DNA from: Algisphaera agarilytica
GTDB lineage: Bacteria; Planctomycetota; Phycisphaerae; Phycisphaerales; Phycisphaeraceae
Length of the DNA: 64,000 bases
NCBI RefSeq assembly: GCF_014207595.1
Contig: NZ_JACHGY010000001.1
Coordinates: 1,736,001-1,800,000, forward strand
Direction of reading: 5' to 3'
The translations under genes were made by a program, and so were the position numbers. Every line of letters begins with the position of its first letter. Position 1 is the first letter of the stretch. Positions 1 to 7,371 of the stretch are shown here, piece by piece. The notes beneath the pieces are model-generated. The model did no database searches, was not told the DNA's origin, and saw nothing but the letters and a program-made list of their open reading frames with translations.

Positions 1-1277
1 TTTTCGGCGGTGCCCGGACCGCGGCGGTCGGTGCCGTCCTGCCCGATGGCCGAGTCGCCCAGGGACTGGCGGACCTCGTCGGCAAAGGCGCGGAGTCGTT
101 TGACCACGTCAGGGTGCTGGTCGAGGAGGTCGTGCTGCTCGCCGGGGTCATCACGGAGATTGAAGAGTGCCGAGACGGCTTCATTTTCTTTGCGGAGGTG
201 CAGCTTCCAGTCGCCCATGCGGACCGCTTCGAGTTGGTAGAGCTTGAAGTAGGCCATCGTGTCGTTGGTGGGTTCGGTGCCGTCCCGGAAGAGCAGGCCC
301 GAGATATCAACGCCGTCGATCGGGTGGGTGTCGGGGTTGGGATGGTCTACGCCGACGAGGGCCGAGAGGGTCGGGTAGAGGTCGATGTGGCGGACGATGG
401 CGTCGCAGGTCGAGCCCGCTTCGATGCGTCCGGGCCAGCGCATGAGGCACGGCACGCGCTGGCCGCCTTCCCAGGTCTGTTGCTTGTGGCCGCGTAGCGG
501 GTCGTTGCTTCCGCCTTCGCCCCGGGCGCGGGAGCCGTTGTCGCTGGTGAAGATGACCAGGGTGTTGTCCTCCAAGCCAAGCCGTTTGAGCGTGTCGAGG
601 ATGAAGCCGGTGGACCAGTCGATGCACGCGACCGCCCCGCCGTAGCCGCCGTTGCGCGATTTATCGAGGAAGGGTTTGGGTACGAACAACGGCACGTGCA
701 CGTACATGTGCGCGAGGTACAGGAAGAACGGCTTGTCTTGGTTCGTCTCGATGAAGCGGGTGCACTCGGCGGTGTAGCGCTCGGTCAGATCGCGCTGGTT
801 GGGCTGTTGCTGTTCAACAGTCTCGTCACGCATCAGCGGCAGCGGCGGGCTGTCTTCCCGGCCGACCTGTCGGCCCATGTCGTTGCTGTACGGCAAGCCG
901 AAGTAGTGGTCGAAGCCGTGACGCGTGGGCAGGAACTCGGGCTGATCGCCGAGGTGCCATTTGCCGACGATCTGCGTGGCGTAGCCCGCGCGCTTGAGCT
1001 GCTTGGCGACGGTTTGTTCGGAGGTGTCCAAGCCGATGGGTTCGCCGGGAAACAAGACCCGTTCGACGCCGACGCGTGGCGGGTAGCATCCGGTCATCAG
1101 CCCCGCACGAGACGGCGAGCAGATCGGCGACACCGCGTAGCAGTCGGTGAACCGCATGCCGTCTTGGGCGAGCTGGTCGAGGTGGGGTGTGTCGTTGCGG
1201 GTCGAGCCGTAGGACCCGAGGTCGCCGTAGCCCAGGTCGTCGCAGTTGATGAGGATGATGTTGGGCTGTTCGGGCAA
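1..1277 (-). CDS. Sulfatase (formylglycine-dependent), 3' end cut by window edge
   Basis: Hydrolyses sulfate esters, in planctomycetes usually of algal polysaccharides; the substrate cannot be told here. The frame reads PNIILINCDDLGYGDLG at the N-terminus (first metal-binding Asp pair), then CSPSRAGLMTG, the C-x-P-S-R signature whose Cys becomes formylglycine, then GKWHLG and a C-terminal HIDLYPTL segment. I place the start at a TTG (1275-1277): the in-frame stop just upstream is the purU stop, and GGAGA lies 6 bases before the TTG. No signal peptide is visible with this start, which is odd for a sulfatase, so export is uncertain. It follows purU by 15 bases on the same strand, so the two are probably cotranscribed. 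The C-terminus lies outside the window. Confidence 0.88.
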   Translation of the reverse strand, partial: MPEQPNIILINCDDLGYGDLGSYGSTRNDTPHLDQLAQDGMRFTDCYAVSPICSPSRAGLMTGCYPPRVGVERVLFPGEPIGLDTSEQTVAKQLKRAGYATQIVGKWHLGDQPEFLPTRHGFDHYFGLPYSNDMGRQVGREDSPPLPLMRDETVEQQQPNQRDLTERYTAECTRFIETNQDKPFFLYLAHMYVHVPLFVPKPFLDKSRNGGYGGAVACIDWSTGFILDTLKRLGLEDNTLVIFTSDNGSRARGEGGSNDPLRGHKQQTWEGGQRVPCLMRWPGRIEAGSTCDAIVRHIDLYPTLSALVGVDHPNPDTHPIDGVDISGLLFRDGTEPTNDTMAYFKLYQLEAVRMGDWKLHLRKENEAVSALFNLRDDPGEQHDLLDQHPDVVKRLRAFADEVRQSLGDSAIGQDGTDRRGPGTAE

Positions 1278-1292
1278 AGCTCGTCTCCGGGT

Positions 1293-2159
1293 TTAGGCGA
1301 AGACGACGGTCTTGTTGCCGTAGCGCAGGACACGGTCTTCGAGGTGCATGCGCAGGCCGTGGGTGAGGACCAGGCGTTCGACGTCTTGTCCACGGCGGAC
1401 CATCTCGGCGGGGTCCTGGGCGTGGGTCACCCGGGCGACATCCTGCTCGATGATCGGGCCGGCGTCGAGGTCGGGGGTCACGTAGTGACAGGTTGCGCCG
1501 ATGAGTTTGACGCCGCGCTCAAACGCTTGGTGGTAAGGCTTGGCCCCGATGAAGGCGGGCAGGAAGCTGTGGTGGATGTTGATCATCCGTCCGTCGTACT
1601 TCTCACACAGGTGCGGCGGCATGATCTGCATATATCGGGCCAGGACGACCGTCTCGGCATCCATTTCTTCGCAGAGCGATTCCACGCGGGTGAACGCGGG
1701 GGTCTTGTTTTTCGGATCGACCGGGACGTGGTGATAGGGCGCGCCGTAGTACTCGGTGAGCGAGCGGAGGTCGTTGTGGTTGGAGATCACGCCGCAGAGG
1801 TGAAACTTCAGGTCGCCGGTGGACCAGCGGTGAAGCAGGTCGGTGATGCAGTGGTCCTGCTTGCTGCACATGAGCACCACGCGGTGCGGGACGTCGGGGT
1901 CACGGATCTTCCAGATCATGCCGAACTGTTCAGCGATTGGTGTGAAACGCTTGCGGAGTTCATTGATGCCGAACGGAACCGAGTCGACGTAGATCTCTTG
2001 CCGCATGAAGAAGAGCCCGGTCTCGCTGTCGGCGTGCTGGGCGGCTTCAACGATCCAGCCGTTGAACGACGCGGTGAAGGACGACACCGCAGCAACGATG
2101 CCGACCTGGTCGGGGCAGGAGAGTGTGAGCGTGTAGCGGGGGCGTTGAGCGGCAGTCAT
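1293..2159 (-). CDS. purU: Formyltetrahydrofolate deformylase
   Basis: Cleaves 10-formyl-THF to formate and THF, balancing the one-carbon pool and feeding formate to PurT-type purine synthesis. The 288-residue protein has the usual length. It has an N-terminal ACT-like domain (LTLSCPDQVGIVAAVSSF, residues about 10-90) and a C-terminal formyl-transferase fold with NIHHSFLPAFIGAKPYHQA and GATCHYVTPDLDAGPIIEQ, which carry the catalytic Asn/His/Asp positions of the PurN/PurU family. It lies between a GGDEF gene and the sulfatase on the same strand. No good Shine-Dalgarno is seen before the ATG. The identification is secure; the operon membership is inferred from spacing only. Confidence 0.93.
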   Translation of the reverse strand: MTAAQRPRYTLTLSCPDQVGIVAAVSSFTASFNGWIVEAAQHADSETGLFFMRQEIYVDSVPFGINELRKRFTPIAEQFGMIWKIRDPDVPHRVVLMCSKQDHCITDLLHRWSTGDLKFHLCGVISNHNDLRSLTEYYGAPYHHVPVDPKNKTPAFTRVESLCEEMDAETVVLARYMQIMPPHLCEKYDGRMINIHHSFLPAFIGAKPYHQAFERGVKLIGATCHYVTPDLDAGPIIEQDVARVTHAQDPAEMVRRGQDVERLVLTHGLRMHLEDRVLRYGNKTVVFA

Positions 2160-2222
2160 GAGATGGGGCCGAGACGGTACAAGATCGGTGGATGATTTTA
2201 CTGATATGTGGTGAGGCGTGGG

Positions 2223-3350
2223 TCAGGCCGCGGCTTGGCCGTGCATGGTCCAGGTGATGCCTTTGCCTGCTCGCTTGGCCTGGTAGAGGTGTTGGTCGGC
2301 CTGTTCCATCAGCTCTTCGCCGTCGCGGCAGCCCTCGTCCTGGAGCGAAGCAGCGCCGACCGACAGATCGATCTGGAAGCCCGGGCCCAGCAGGCTGGTG
2401 GCTTGTTGGCGGTAGAGCGTACGGATGTGTTGGGTCAGTTCGGCCGCCCGTTTGAGCGACGCCCCGGGGAGGAACAAGACGAACTCGTCCCCGCCGAGAC
2501 GGATGGCCAGGTCTTCGTGATGCCGGATCGACGAGCGGATCAGGTCGGCCAGCAGCACCAGCAACTCATCGCCCTTGTTGTGACCCAGGTTATCGTTGAC
2601 CTGCTTGAAGTTGTCCATGTCGATCATGACGCAGAGCAGGTCGGTGTCGGACTCGCGGGACGCCTCGATCAGCCCCGGGAGGTGGGCGTCGAGGAATCGG
2701 CGGTTGCCCAGCTCGGTCAGCGCATCACGCATCGCGAGCTTGCTAAGGGTGCTCACGGCTTTCTTGGTGGCGGTGGTGACGCGGTCGTCGAGGGTGCGAC
2801 GGAGTTGGCGGGCGTCGTAATAGTCGCGGATCCGGCTCACGGCGAGGGTGCGCACGGCGCGGGCCATCCGGCCAACCTCGTCGGCGCGGTCGGTGGGCAG
2901 TTCACGGATCTGGGTTTGGCGCTGGTCGAGGGTGAGTGAGTCGAGTTGGTCGGCCAGGCGTGTGATGGGCCGAGCGATGACCGACCACGCAAACCACAGC
3001 GCCAGGCTTCCCGCGATCAGCATGCCCAGAGCGACCGCCAGGGTGCTCAGGTCGTTGACGAATTGCAGTTGGCCCAGGCCGAAGCCCACGCCAAGGGTGA
3101 CCACGACCAACAGCGCGAGTCGGCTGTGCAACACGTTGCGGCGTCGGTGGGCTCGATCGAGCTTCGCTTCGGCGCGGGAGCCCTGGGGGTGCGGGTTGTC
3201 GGCGATGGTTTCGACCACACGCTCGTATCGGCGAGCGGCCGCGGTGTGTTTCGTCGGATTTCGGCGAGCTAAGGCCTGCTCCGACGAAGCCGTTGTGCGG
3301 CGAACGGTTGTGCGGGTTGGGGCGGGTCCGTTTGGGTTATCAGACGACAA
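2223..3350 (-). CDS. Membrane-bound GGDEF diguanylate cyclase with HAMP-like linker
   Basis: Predicted to make c-di-GMP from GTP at the inner membrane. The order is a basic N-terminus (residues 1-80), two hydrophobic helices (about 78-120, LALLVVVTLGVGFGL and ALGMLIAGSLALWFAWSVI), a HAMP-like segment (ARPITRLADQLDSL), a short coiled stretch, and a GGDEF domain (about 200-365) with RLGGDEFVLFLPG. The loop between the two helices is too short for a normal periplasmic sensor. The inhibitory I-site position five residues before GGDEF reads HHED rather than RxxD, so product inhibition may be lost. Translation seems to start at a TTG that lies inside the end of ymdB (11-base overlap), suggesting coupling. 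Confidence 0.85.
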   Translation of the reverse strand: MSSDNPNGPAPTRTTVRRTTASSEQALARRNPTKHTAAARRYERVVETIADNPHPQGSRAEAKLDRAHRRRNVLHSRLALLVVVTLGVGFGLGQLQFVNDLSTLAVALGMLIAGSLALWFAWSVIARPITRLADQLDSLTLDQRQTQIRELPTDRADEVGRMARAVRTLAVSRIRDYYDARQLRRTLDDRVTTATKKAVSTLSKLAMRDALTELGNRRFLDAHLPGLIEASRESDTDLLCVMIDMDNFKQVNDNLGHNKGDELLVLLADLIRSSIRHHEDLAIRLGGDEFVLFLPGASLKRAAELTQHIRTLYRQQATSLLGPGFQIDLSVGAASLQDEGCRDGEELMEQADQHLYQAKRAGKGITWTMHGQAAA

Positions 3351-4212
3351 ACGGTGGCTGATTCACATCCGCGGGCAGCGCGACGCGTTCGATGTGAGTC
3401 GCCAATCGGGAGACGGGGTCGATGTCGACGAGCACGCCTTGCACCTCGGGGTTGCCCTCGGCCACGTCGAAGGCGGCGGGCAGGCCGGTGGACATGTGGT
3501 GGACCACGCGGTCGACGCGTCGGCCGAGCACGGAGTCCTGCGGGCCGGTCATGCCCAGGTCGGTGACGTAAGCGGTGCCCTTGCCCAGGCCGGGGACGGG
3601 CGCGCCGGGGATCGACGGGTCGCTGCCGGGCGAGGGGAGGATGCGGTGGTCGGCGGTGGGCACGTGGGTGTGGGACCCCAGCACCGCGGCGACGCGGCCG
3701 TTGGCGTGCCAGCCGAAGGCGATTTTTTCGCTGGTGGCCTCGCCGTGGATCTCGGCGATGACGATCGCGGGCGGCTGGCTGCGTAGCGACTCGAGGAACC
3801 GATCCAGCGCTGCGAACGGGTCGTCGGCCTGCACCGAATTCATGAACAGCCGGCACATGATCATGACCACCACGACATCGGGCCCGCCTTCGATCGGCGA
3901 GGGCAGCCGCATGTAGCCCTTGCCCCAGGCCTGCCCGGGCAGGTTGATCGGGCGGATCAGGTTGTCGACCGTGTTGAGCGTGTTCTTGATCTGCTGCTTG
4001 CGGAAGGCGTGGTCGCCCAGGGTCATGCCGTCGACGCCCGCGGCGCTGAGCTTTTTGTGCTGCTCGGGGGTGATGCCCGAGCCGTTGGCGATGTTCTCGG
4101 CGTTGGCGATGACCAGGTCCGCCCCGTGCTGCTCACGCAGGGTTTTGACCTGTTGGGTCAGGGCCTGTCGACCCGACGTGCCGACGATGTCTCCGAGGTA
4201 GGCGATACGCAT
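3340..4212 (-). CDS. ymdB: YmdB-family metallophosphoesterase (TIGR00282 type)
   Basis: Calcineurin-like phosphoesterase; the Bacillus and Deinococcus members hydrolyse 2',3'-cyclic AMP and affect biofilm and motility decisions. The 290-residue protein begins MRIAYLGDIVGTSGRQAL (first metal Asp) and continues with IANAENIANGSGI (metal Glu/Asn), GDHAF, EIHGEATSEK and GSHTHVPTADHRILP, which are the family's metal ligands in order. It is the promoter-proximal gene of the minus-strand group ymdB-GGDEF-purU-sulfatase. Its start codon is next to one arm of a heptad-repeat pair, and no purine-rich ribosome binding site is visible. The neighbouring cyclase suggests, but does not show, a shared signalling role. 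Confidence 0.9.
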   Translation of the reverse strand: MRIAYLGDIVGTSGRQALTQQVKTLREQHGADLVIANAENIANGSGITPEQHKKLSAAGVDGMTLGDHAFRKQQIKNTLNTVDNLIRPINLPGQAWGKGYMRLPSPIEGGPDVVVVMIMCRLFMNSVQADDPFAALDRFLESLRSQPPAIVIAEIHGEATSEKIAFGWHANGRVAAVLGSHTHVPTADHRILPSPGSDPSIPGAPVPGLGKGTAYVTDLGMTGPQDSVLGRRVDRVVHHMSTGLPAAFDVAEGNPEVQGVLVDIDPVSRLATHIERVALPADVNQPPFVV

Positions 4213-4217
4213 GGGGG

Positions 4218-4358
4218 CTGATTTCTGATTGATGACTGATGAATTATGATTTTGTAGCCAGGGGTTGGCTTACCGCAAGATCAAACCCTAACAGATCGCC
4301 TCTGGCTTGCCTGATTGTCTTCAAATCATCAATCAAAAATCATCTATCATCAATCACT
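4218..4358. repeat. Inverted pair of degenerate heptad repeats between ymdB and nrdR
   Basis: Arm 1 (4218-4254) is built of seven-base steps such as GATTGAT, GACTGAT, GAATTAT. Arm 2 (4321-4358) is the same read on the other strand (GATTGAT, GATAGAT, GATTTTT, GATTGAT, GATTTGA). About 65 bases of ordinary sequence separate them. The arms run up to the start codons of the divergent genes ymdB and nrdR and leave no room for a normal ribosome binding site. Confidence 0.75.
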
Positions 4359-4853
4359 ATGCGCTGTCCCTTTTGCCAAGCCAACGACGACAAGGTCATC
4401 GACTCCCGCGAGGCGGAGCACGGGGCCTCGATCCGCCGTCGGCGGGAGTGCAAGCGTTGCGGCAAGCGGTTTACGACCTACGAGCACGTCGAAACCAACA
4501 CCCGGCTCACCGTGATCAAGCGCGACGGCAACCGGGTGCCCTTCGACCGCGAGAAGCTTATGGGCGGGCTACAGAAGTCGGCGTACAAACGCCCGATCAA
4601 GGCCGACCAGCTCACCACGGTGGTCGACGAGATCGAGACCGAGCTGTTCAAACGCGGCAAGAAAGAGGTCGAATCGACCGAGATCGGCCGGCTGTGCGTC
4701 GAAAAGCTCAAACGGCTGGACCACGTCGCCTACGTCCGCTTCGCCAGCGTCTACATGAAGATCGCCAACATCGACGACCTGCTCGAAGAGATGATGGAGG
4801 TCAAGGAAACCCAGCCCGAGCCCCCGGCTAAGGAACAGGGCAACCTTTTTTGA
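4359..4853 (+). CDS. nrdR: NrdR, ATP/dATP-responsive repressor of ribonucleotide reductase genes
   Basis: Zinc-finger and ATP-cone repressor that controls nrd operons. I start it at the ATG at 4359 because the family begins MRCPFC; the upstream in-frame extension is repeat-derived. The zinc ribbon uses CPFC (residues 3-6) and CKRCGKRF (about 31-38). The ATP-cone follows (VIKRDGNRVPFDREKLMGGL to about residue 140, with RFASVYMKI). The 164-residue length is normal, with a short Pro/Glu-rich tail. No Shine-Dalgarno is present: a heptad-repeat arm abuts the ATG. No ribonucleotide reductase gene is in the window. Confidence 0.95.
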   Translation: MRCPFCQANDDKVIDSREAEHGASIRRRRECKRCGKRFTTYEHVETNTRLTVIKRDGNRVPFDREKLMGGLQKSAYKRPIKADQLTTVVDEIETELFKRGKKEVESTEIGRLCVEKLKRLDHVAYVRFASVYMKIANIDDLLEEMMEVKETQPEPPAKEQGNLF

Positions 4854-4876
4854 TGCCTTCGCCTGTGCGGCGGGCG

Positions 4877-4895
4877 GCAGGGGTTCCACCCCTGC
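4877..4895 (+). terminator. Possible terminator hairpin after nrdR
   Basis: GCAGGGG, a five-base loop, then CCCCTGC gives a seven-pair GC-rich stem 23 bases after the nrdR stop. The T-tract is weak and displaced (gattttc), so termination efficiency is doubtful. Confidence 0.4.
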
Positions 4896-4909
4896 ACCCG
4901 TAAGATTTT

Positions 4910-5000
4910 CACTCCTCACTCCTCACTCCTCACTCCTCACTCCTCACTCCTCACTCCTCACTCCTCACTCCTCACTCCTCACTCCTCACTCCTCACTCCT
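4910..5000. repeat. Perfect 13-copy tandem heptanucleotide CACTCCT
   Basis: Ninety-one bases made of 13 exact copies of CACTCCT lie between the 3' end of nrdR and the 3' end of modB. On the other strand the unit reads GAGGAGT, the same GAGG-type heptad found degenerately inside clpB. The perfection of the copies implies recent expansion, so copy number may vary between isolates. It is a simple tandem repeat, not a CRISPR: there are no spacers. Confidence 0.97.
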
Positions 5001-5005
5001 CGCGC

Positions 5006-5674
5006 TCACCAACGCGTCGGCCCACCGCCCAACAGTTTCCGTAATCCCAGCGCCGCAAACGCCAAGCCCACCGCGATGACAGCCAACCCCGCCGCGGTCG
5101 CGTCGCCGCCGGGGCGCTGAAGTGACGCGTAGATCGCCAAGGGCAGCGTCCGGGTCTGCCCCTCGATATTCCCCGCCACGATGATCGTGGCTCCGAACTC
5201 GCCCAGCGCACGGGCGAACGCCAGCAAGCAACCCGCCGCCAACCCGTGCCAGCTCAACGGCAGGGTCACGCTCCAGAACGTCCGCCACCGCCCCGCCCCA
5301 AAGGTGTGGGCCGCCTTTTCCAGGTCCCGGTCCACCCCCGCAAAGGCCACCCGCAGCGTCAGCACCAGGAACGGAAACGCCACCACCGCCTGGGCGATCG
5401 CCGCCCCGACCCAGGTGAACACCACCCCGTCCCCGGGCAACACGCCTCCCAACGGCCCGGAGTTGCCCAGCAGCTTCAAGAGCACGTACCCCGTGACCAC
5501 CGGCGGCACGACCACCGGCAGCATCACCACCAACTCGACCAACCCCTTGCCGCGAAACGACCGCCGGGCCAGGACCAACGCCAGCGCGACGCCGGGGGCC
5601 AGGCACAACACCACCGCCGCCGAGGCGCAGAGCAGCGACAAGCCGACCGCCGAGATGATTGCTCCGACATCCAT
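5006..5674 (-). CDS. modB: Molybdate ABC transporter permease
   Basis: Membrane channel subunit of a ModABC-type molybdate/tungstate importer. The protein (about 222 residues from the ATG at 5674; two GTG codons lie just upstream) has five or six hydrophobic segments. It carries the cytoplasmic EAA-type loop (GAGRWRTFWSVTLPLSWHG) that docks on the ATPase, plus ARALGEFGATIIVAGNI, typical of ModB/CysT-like permeases. It follows modA by 18 bases on the same strand. Downstream there is only the heptanucleotide tandem array and the convergent nrdR, so no modC ATPase is encoded next to it. Molybdate rather than sulfate specificity is inferred from ModA-like features of the partner. Confidence 0.85.
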   Translation of the reverse strand: MDVGAIISAVGLSLLCASAAVVLCLAPGVALALVLARRSFRGKGLVELVVMLPVVVPPVVTGYVLLKLLGNSGPLGGVLPGDGVVFTWVGAAIAQAVVAFPFLVLTLRVAFAGVDRDLEKAAHTFGAGRWRTFWSVTLPLSWHGLAAGCLLAFARALGEFGATIIVAGNIEGQTRTLPLAIYASLQRPGGDATAAGLAVIAVGLAFAALGLRKLLGGGPTRW

Positions 5675-5692
5675 CACCACGACGATAGCAGG

Positions 5693-6571
5693 TCAGCGCG
5701 GCACCGAATCGAATCCCGCCTCGGCCATGCGTTGTTGGGCGGGTTCGCGGCGCAGCCATTCCAGAAGCCGCGTTCCGCCGGGCGAACCATCGACGACGCC
5801 CGCCGTGACGACGATCGGATCGTGGCCGGCCGGATCGACGAGGCACAGCACGCCGAAACCGTCGCCATCCTGAATACCCGTGAGGTCGCTGCGGTAGACC
5901 ACCGCCGCACCGACGTCTCCGGACAACGCGTAGCGAAGCGCCGCCCGGACGTCGGCTGTGGGGATCAGACGCGGTTCGACCTCGTCCCATACCCCGGCGT
6001 GGCGGATCGCCTGCTCCGCGTAACGCCCGGCCGGGACCGAGGCGGGGTCGCCGATCGCGATTCGGGCAAATCGCGGATCGCGGAGTTGAGCGAGTTCGAT
6101 GGGCTCACCCCGCCCGACGATCACCAGACGATTCCCCGCCACGTCTTCGATGTCGCTAGGCAAAACGCGTTGTGCCTCGATGAGCGGGTCCATCCATTGC
6201 GGGTGGGCGAGGATGACAAGATCTGCCGGAGCTCCTTCGAGCACCTGCCGGGTCAACGTCCCCGAGCCGGCCAGATTGAGCTGAAGTTCGACGCCGAGTT
6301 CGCCTTCGATCGAGAGACGAAGGGATTCGAGAACGGGCCCCAAACTCGCCGCCGCCGAGACCCACAGTACGTCAGATTTCCGCCGGTCTTCGCCGCATCC
6401 CGCCAATAAACTGCAGAGACACAGAGAGGTGCCTAGCAGCAAATACCTACAAAACAGGGGCTTACCGGCCAATTGTGGGGAGCGATATTTAGGCAAACGC
6501 GAGCCACACAAAACCATTGCGACAAAATGTCCGATAACGCCAAAGTGATTGTGACGAAAAAATCCTTGCAT
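5693..6571 (-). CDS. modA: Molybdate-type ABC transporter substrate-binding lipoprotein
   Basis: Periplasmic binding protein for molybdate or tungstate, probably lipid-anchored. A hydrophobic stretch ends in the lipobox LLAGC (Cys about residue 59), followed by the ModA fold: VSAAASLGPVLESL, LAGSGTLTRQV, ADLVILAHPQWMD, RLVIVGRG, RIAIGDPASVPAGRYAEQA and AAVVYRSDL. These match the family's Ser/Ser/Ala/Val/Tyr anion-binding positions. The ATG at 6571 has AGG 5-6 bases upstream but leaves an unusually long N-terminal region before the lipobox; a TTG at about 6442 would give a conventional signal peptide. It is the first gene of modA-modB. I saw no clear ModE box or Moco riboswitch in 6572-6730. 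Confidence 0.86.
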   Translation of the reverse strand: MQGFFRHNHFGVIGHFVAMVLCGSRLPKYRSPQLAGKPLFCRYLLLGTSLCLCSLLAGCGEDRRKSDVLWVSAAASLGPVLESLRLSIEGELGVELQLNLAGSGTLTRQVLEGAPADLVILAHPQWMDPLIEAQRVLPSDIEDVAGNRLVIVGRGEPIELAQLRDPRFARIAIGDPASVPAGRYAEQAIRHAGVWDEVEPRLIPTADVRAALRYALSGDVGAAVVYRSDLTGIQDGDGFGVLCLVDPAGHDPIVVTAGVVDGSPGGTRLLEWLRREPAQQRMAEAGFDSVPR

Positions 6572-6730
6572 TGAGACCTATGACAACCTTAACATGGGGA
6601 CGTTCGCCTGCTCATATCACCGCCGATTCTCGGCGTCAAAATTTAGTCTCACTTCTTGTTTCGTCTCTATTCATTTTCAGCTTTTCAGCGCAGATAAGTA
6701 AACACATCTTGCTTTCCGAAAGGTTTACAC

Positions 6731-7168
6731 ATGGCCAATGTGCAAACAATTGTTTCTCGTAAGGGCGCGGCGGTCCTTACCGTAGGGCCCGAGGCCAGCG
6801 CCCTGGACGCTTCCAAGCTCATGAATGAGCACAAGATCGGGGCCTTGGTGGTGTTGGAAAATGACCGCGTCAAGGGGATGTTCACCGAGCGTGACGTGCT
6901 GCGGCGCATCGTGGCGGACCAGCGTGACCCTGCGGTCACCCCGGTGGGCGATGTTATGACGGTCGATGTGGTGACCTGTTCGCCGGATATCGAGATCGAC
7001 TGCGCCCGCAACATCTTTATGGAAAAACGCATCCGTCACCTCCCGGTGCTGGATGCCCAGGAAAAACTCATCGGCCTGATCTCCATCGGCGACCTCAACG
7101 CCTGGGAACTCAACGGTCAGGAAATGAAAATCGCAGCATTGGAGGAATATCTCTACGGCACGATCTAG
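6731..7168 (+). CDS. Tandem CBS-domain protein
   Basis: A stand-alone pair of CBS domains (145 residues), the class that binds adenine nucleotides and acts as an energy sensor or regulatory subunit. CBS1 spans about residues 10-65 (EASALDASKLMNEHKIGALV, FTERDVLRRI). CBS2 spans about 75-130 (VGDVMTVDVVTCSPDIEI, KRIRHLPVLDAQEKLIGLIS, IGDL). It is transcribed away from modA. A purine-rich AAAGG lies about 8 bases before the ATG. No catalytic domain is attached, and the neighbours do not identify a partner. Confidence 0.9.
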   Translation: MANVQTIVSRKGAAVLTVGPEASALDASKLMNEHKIGALVVLENDRVKGMFTERDVLRRIVADQRDPAVTPVGDVMTVDVVTCSPDIEIDCARNIFMEKRIRHLPVLDAQEKLIGLISIGDLNAWELNGQEMKIAALEEYLYGTI

Positions 7169-7193
7169 CATCACGCCGACACAAGCATTCGCA

Positions 7194-7371
7194 ACCCCCG
7201 TTAACGCGGGGGTGGCGGGTGGGGCCCGGGGGTCCCGGCCAATGGGAGGAACCGGGATCTAGAACGCCTTTCGAGCGTTGAGCCAACTGGTCTTGCCGCC
7301 GCCTACGATGGTGGCGAGGCCGAAAGCGGTTTGGGGGACAAACCGCGGGCTCCGTTCGGAGGCGTTTTTTT
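7194..7371 (+). ncRNA. Candidate structured leader RNA / attenuator upstream of the glycosyltransferase
   Basis: Five hairpins lie in 180 bases with no gene. They are: 7194-7213 (seven pairs, ACCCCCG/CGGGGGT); 7233-7257 (TCCCGG/CCGGGA with a 13-base loop containing GGGAGGA); 7263-7279 (AACGC/GCGTT); 7289-7321 (twelve pairs including three G-U-type wobbles, loop 7301-7309); and 7326-7346 (GCGGTTT/AAACCGC, loop GGGGGAC). A short GC hairpin (7350-7361) and seven Ts (7365-7371) follow, and the next base is the A of the downstream ATG. This looks like a riboswitch-style leader with an intrinsic terminator, or a free-standing small RNA. I do not recognise a known class; SRP, 6S, RNase P and c-di-GMP motifs are absent. 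Confidence 0.5.

Noticed and set aside
696-2195. 499-codon plus-strand open frame
   Set aside because: Antisense shadow of purU and the sulfatase, which have clear family motifs. High GC opens long frames on the opposite strand.
4910-5000. CRISPR-like array
   Set aside because: Uniform tandem heptamer with no spacers and no cas genes.
6572-6730. Molybdenum cofactor riboswitch or ModE site
   Set aside because: No recognisable conserved segments or palindromic ModE box.
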